Part shown: positions 7,055-10,464 of the stretch, piece after piece
How positions within the stretch are numbered: position 1 is the first letter of the stretch
How the letters are laid out: every line of letters begins with the position of its first letter
Assembly: GCA_002414185.1 (NCBI GenBank)
Contig: DHYS01000025.1
Coordinates: 1-10,464, forward strand
Origin: Patescibacteria group bacterium UBA5124
GTDB lineage: Bacteria > Patescibacteriota > Gracilibacteria > Absconditabacterales > Absconditicoccaceae
DNA: 10,464 bases
Direction of reading: 5' to 3'
Notes under the pieces: generated by a model
Told to the model about the DNA's origin: nothing
Databases searched by the model: none
Seen by the model: only the letters and a program-made list of their open reading frames with translations
Position numbers and translations under genes: made by a program

Positions 7055-7892
7055 ATAATTTCTTTCTTCTAAAAAACAATAACCCTCCTAATACAAAGAA
7101 AATCACAAAGAACCACTGACTTCTCGTAAACCATCAAACATACTCCATCTGACTATCTACTCTCAAATATTCTAATACAAATCTTACTCAACTATACAAC
7201 ATAAGAAAAAGACTTGAATTCAGACCAACTGACCAGGTCTTTTTTTTATATGAACGTAAAGATACTATCAAAAATACAATCAACAACACAAATCCCTCAA
7301 AAAAACTAGAAAGAAAATTTGTATTTACTCTTAATACCTGATCTATAGTAGGATACACATAAAAAATATGAAGATCACGCAACAATGAAAACCAACCATA
7401 TCACATTCACCAAAATCCACTAGGTACAACGATCCCATACAATTCCTGATTCAAAAAATTACCAATTCTACCTATCATAATACCAAAAGTCACAGGAATC
7501 ATCAACACATCCATCATTACAAAGAAATCAACTATACGAAATCTATATTTCCAAGCCAACAGTAATAAAGCTCACACTACTCATACAATTCCTCCAATAA
7601 ACGACATTCCCCCTTCCCATATAGCAAGAATATGTAACGGATTATGAAGATAATAAGAAAAATTATAAATCAACACATCCCCTAGTCTCCCTCATATCAA
7701 TACTCCAGCTACTGCATACAATAAAATATCCTCCCTTGACTTAATAATTAAACGATAAAACGCAGGAGCTATATGTGATAAATAATCAAATTTCTTTATA
7801 TATGATAAGAAAAAATACGCAAAAACAATAGCAATAAAATAAAATATTCCATACCAATATACATGTATACTTCCAAGAGAAAATGCAATCAT
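7044..7892 (-). CDS. Prolipoprotein diacylglyceryl transferase (Lgt)
   Basis: 282 aa polytopic membrane enzyme that transfers diacylglycerol from phosphatidylglycerol to the lipobox cysteine of prelipoproteins, the first step of lipoprotein maturation. Landmarks: WYG at 13-15, GGRLGDVLIYN at 67-77, WEGGMSFIGG at 92-101, the Lgt signature GRIGNFLNQELYG at 141-153 (including R142, N145, N148 and E150), and RFVLEYLR at 237-244. The family histidine of the GGMSFHGG loop (H103 in E. coli, required there) is I99. Seven TGA codons encode Gly, including the first Gly of GGRLG. The gene ends inside the last 11 bases of the convergent winged-helix gene. Its ATG follows a hairpin and eight T bases directly, without a ribosome binding site next to the start. 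Confidence 0.93.
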
Positions 7893-7925
7893 TAAAAAAA
7901 AGGAAGGATAAAAACACCCTCCTTC
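7893..7925 (-). terminator. Terminator-like hairpin with U8 directly before lgt start
   Basis: On the minus strand AAGGAGG (7918-7924) pairs with CC-TTCCTT (7900-7907, one bulged base at 7905) around a 10-base loop, followed by eight T (7894-7901 on plus as A) and then, after one or two bases, the lgt ATG at 7892. The AAGGAGG arm would be an excellent ribosome binding site but is about 25 bases from the ATG and is paired in the stem. It fits a terminator after the secreted-protein gene, or an attenuator for lgt. Confidence 0.55.
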
Positions 7926-7955
7926 TAATCATTCTAATATAAACTTCAATCTAAA

Positions 7956-8696
7956 CTAATAATCATATTTTTCCAAAGTAGTTTTTATAGAAAGTATATT
8001 TCTCAGCACATCACTTCTTATCAAATCATAATGTTCTACTATATCATTATCATACTTAGAAAGATACGTATACTTTGCATTCAACAAAGAACGATACAAA
8101 GATATTTTATCAGACAATATTTTTTTAGCACTATATTGAATCTTTTTATCTGAAACACAAGATCCATATTTCATAGATTCTTGAAGACTTTGAGTCATCA
8201 ATTGTTGTTCATAAACATTATTTATACTATCCACATACAATTTATCAGACTCCTTTTTAGCATCAGTACAATAATCAATATCCGATTGTAAAACAACCAT
8301 TTCTTCTTTCAATACAGACAAAACAAAATCAGATTTTAAAATAGCGTTATCAAGCAAAGACAAGTATTTACTCATAGCTTCACGTTTATTTTTTTCCATA
8401 TCAAGTGTATCCAAAACATTATACACAGTCATATTTTTAAGTTCTTGAATCAGGCGAAGATAATCAACATTAACAATATCCCCACTAAGATTAACTGTTC
8501 ACATACCTATAAGCATATGAAGAGTATAGAGATCATATCCTATCATTTTAGGAAAAACTGATATATCTGTAACAGATGATCACGTTGATGGCGTATTATA
8601 AATAATAGTCCCTATTTTTCCCTCTTCAGCAAAAACACGCATCAAAACTGATACTAAAAGCAAAATCAAACTTATCACTAACATTCTATTTTTCAT
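7956..8696 (-). CDS. Secreted protein downstream of pilC, unknown function
   Basis: 246 aa from ATG 8696; an ATG at 8711 in the same frame would add five residues (MKRLV) and is nearly as likely, while one at 8795 would overlap pilC and is disfavoured. The N-terminus is a signal peptide: MKNR, a hydrophobic core to about residue 19, and a likely cleavage after VFA-EE near residue 23. There is no lipobox, so it is not a lipoprotein, and no prepilin-type motif. The mature part starts with a Gly/Ser/Thr-rich stretch, then is mostly helical with coiled-coil character from about 75 to 240, and contains two cysteines (DYC-T, GSC-V) that could form a disulfide. TGA encodes G39 and G66. It follows pilC by 23-38 bases, suggesting an export or surface role linked to pili. 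It ends with TAG and is separated from lgt by a hairpin. Confidence 0.65.
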
Positions 8697-8734
8697 TACC
8701 AATCTTTTCATCAAATCAGAGAGTATATAAATAA

Positions 8735-9829
8735 TTATTTCATTACATTTACCATATCCGCCATAGGGATAAAGATAGATCACACAATTACTCAAATAAT
8801 CACCGCGATAAACGCCATCAAAAACGGCTCAATCAAAGCCAAGAGCATATCTATCTTATTTTGCAACAAATCACGATAAAATCATGAAATTCTTTTTAAT
8901 ACATCACCTATATTACCTGTATTTTCTCCCACATGAATAATCTGTATCAAAATAGGATCAAATAAGGTAGATCCTTCCATAGATTCAGCCATACCAAATC
9001 ATGATTTTAGATCACTTTCTATTTCCAAGACCTTTTTCTTATAATGAAAATTTGAAAACACATGAGAAAGTAATTTCAAAGAAACAACCGGACTTATTCA
9101 TCCACTATACAACTGCCCAAGCAAATTAGCAAATCTATACATATAAAATGTTTTTACCACTTCAGAGATCACTGGAATAGTGATCATAAGCTTATCAATA
9201 AGCACCTTAAACGGTAAGAAAAATCTATATAACAATTGATAAGAAGAAACCACTCAAACTATAGTTAAAATAATCACATACCAATAAGCTTTTACAAAAT
9301 CAGCAACAGCAAGCATAAACAATGTAATACTTGGAAGTTTATTTCCCTCTGGAAACATTCCAACAATAGTAGGAATTACAAATACGATCAAGATTATCAC
9401 CGCTAAAAATGAAAATCCAATCAAAACTGTAGGATAAGTACTAGCCTTTTTAATCTTCTGATTAATTTTTTGATCATTTTCCAATTCTATAGAAATCTCT
9501 TGTAAGACATCAGGAATATTTCCTATAGCTTCAGCAGATCTAATCAAAGCTATTTCTTCTTGTTTAAAAACATAATTATGACGTTCCAATGTAGAAGAAA
9601 AAGTAACTCACTGATTAAGCTGATCAATCATATCATCTATAATATACAAAAGACCTGGATGCTTTTCCGTCTTTTTTATCCCAATCAATGAATCTCTTAC
9701 TCCTAAACCAGCCTTTTGAGACAACGCCAACAATCTAAAAAAGTTAGTCTTTTTAGCAAGTTTAGGCGCATTAAGCTTTATATAGAGTTTTTGTAAGAAT
9801 CATGTTGATTGTATTTTATCAGAAACCAT
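8735..9829 (-). CDS. Type IV pilus inner-membrane platform protein PilC/GspF
   Basis: 364 aa, near the usual size of the GspF/PilC family (about 400) with a shortened N-terminus. Two GspF domains are clear. The first, about 28-157, contains SAEAIGNIPDVLQEISIELE and KIKKASTYPTVLIGFSFLAV with a transmembrane segment at 133-157; further segments occur at 182-203 and 333-357. The second, about 230-357, ends with GENTGNIGDVLKRISGFYRD, then IEPFLMAFIAVIIGVIVGSI and FIPMADM. These match GE-tG-l-d-L and the C-terminal P-hydrophobic-G-G-P pattern closely. PilC links the cytoplasmic ATPase to the pilus base and drives pilin insertion. Eight TGA codons encode Gly, several at invariant Gly positions such as G316, G346 and G350. 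Gap to pilB is 22 bases, so the two are co-transcribed. Confidence 0.93.
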
Positions 9830-9851
9830 AGTTTACTATAAATATAAAAGA

Positions 9852-10464
9852 TTAGGATTTAGATTTTACAGAATCATATACTTCATCTAATGTAGTTTTA
9901 TTTTGTATTACTTTAAATATTCCATCTCTTTCAAGATTAATCATACCATTTTGCAAAGCATACTGCTCTACTTCAAAAGCAGATTTTCACGCTAAGAGTA
10001 AGTTTTTCAAATCATCAGTATAATCCATCATTTCAAAAAGTCAGACTCTACCTTTATATCCAGAACCATTACAGACCGGACAAGTAGCACCTGTTTGCGG
10101 ATCTTTACCAGATCATTGGATTACCATTCATTGTTCCATAAAAGATTTCCATTGTTCTTGAGTAATTCCTCTATCCAAAACCTCTTTTTTCAATAGTTCC
10201 AGATTATAATTTTTAAATGCTGATATAGCATACGCATATTTAGGATCTTCTTTTACAGAAACTTGTTGTTTACAATGAGAACAAACTTTTCTAGCAAGTC
10301 TTTCCGCCATTACCACATTAAAGGTACCAGCAAGCATATATGCTTTAGCCCCTAGATTAAATACTCTGGTAATAGTTTCAGCAGCTGAATTTGTATGGAT
10401 TGTAGAAAACACCAAGTGTCAGGTCATCGCTGCTTCCATCGCCATATCCAAAGTTTCTTTATCA
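9852..10464 (-). CDS. Type IV pilus extension ATPase PilB/GspE, C-terminal part
   Basis: The start lies beyond the right edge; 203 complete codons of the C-terminal part are here, ending with TAA. From the left of the protein: RD-ET-like DKETLDMAMEAAMTGHLVFS with STIHTN (His box region), then NVVMAERLARKVCSHCK, a second CPVCNGSGYKGRVGLFEMM, and the C-terminal GM-NLERDGIFKVIQNKTTLDEV. The GH and GRVG glycines are TGA. The CxxC...CxxC zinc motif marks the PilB/GspE type rather than PilT retraction ATPases. About 100 residues lie between the two CxxC pairs' ends (an insertion beginning EDPKYAYAIS), longer than in most homologues, where they are roughly 30 apart. It powers pilus assembly by ATP hydrolysis; its partner PilC follows directly. 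Confidence 0.92.

Noticed and set aside
590..10464. TGA as tryptophan (code 4, Mycoplasma-like)
   Set aside because: TGA falls on invariant glycine positions in Lgt, PilB, PilC and NifU-like motifs, and TGG is used for Trp.
1..10464. CRISPR array, insertion sequence, tRNA or rRNA genes
   Set aside because: I saw no regularly spaced direct repeats, transposase motifs, terminal inverted repeats of IS type, or tRNA/rRNA signature sequences.

Overview
This window reads as chromosome from a Candidatus Absconditabacteria (SR1) or Gracilibacteria member. DNA is strongly AT-rich. Nearly every gene contains in-frame TGA codons that sit where homologues have glycine: the GHLV motif of the pilus ATPase, GGRLG of Lgt, the CGD motif of the NifU-like protein, and the GE-tG and GvivG segments of PilC. 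TGG still encodes Trp. TGA is therefore read as Gly (genetic code 25), only TAA and TAG are stops, and all gene ends below are re-drawn on that basis. Standard-code reading breaks most of these genes into pieces. I count about 48 recoded TGA codons in 13 genes.

Layout. 1-589 is a gene-free leader containing a strong GC-rich hairpin (514-531) and other pairings. A ferric-reductase-like (MsrQ-type) membrane protein (590-1363, +) and an OLD-family ATPase/TOPRIM nuclease (1431-3371, +) follow. A minus-strand cluster runs back from 6121 to 3368: an unknown 96-aa protein, a NifU/IscU-like scaffold protein, a four-helix holin-superfamily-IV protein, a small membrane protein, a membrane-anchored helix-turn-helix/coiled-coil protein, and a second membrane-anchored coiled-coil protein. 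A lone winged-helix protein faint in resemblance to AbiEi antitoxins lies on plus (6284-7054). The right end is a minus-strand run of pilB (partial), pilC, a secreted protein and lgt.

Working relationships. PilB and PilC are the extension motor and inner-membrane platform of a type IV pilus, the surface machine such epibionts use for host contact. Lgt attaches lipid to lipoprotein precursors. OLD proteins are associated with phage defence and DNA repair. The two membrane-anchored coiled-coil proteins share a coiled-coil signature and may pair. None of the twelve start codons seen has a recognisable Shine-Dalgarno sequence; several plus-strand starts lie only a few bases behind a TATA-like -10 box, suggesting leaderless or short-leader mRNAs.

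Points most worth checking are key residues that are changed in otherwise recognisable enzymes (heme His to Gln, Lgt His to Ile, NifU third Cys to Arg, OLD H-loop His to Tyr), two terminator-like hairpins whose U-tracts abut start codons, and the structured leader at the left end.
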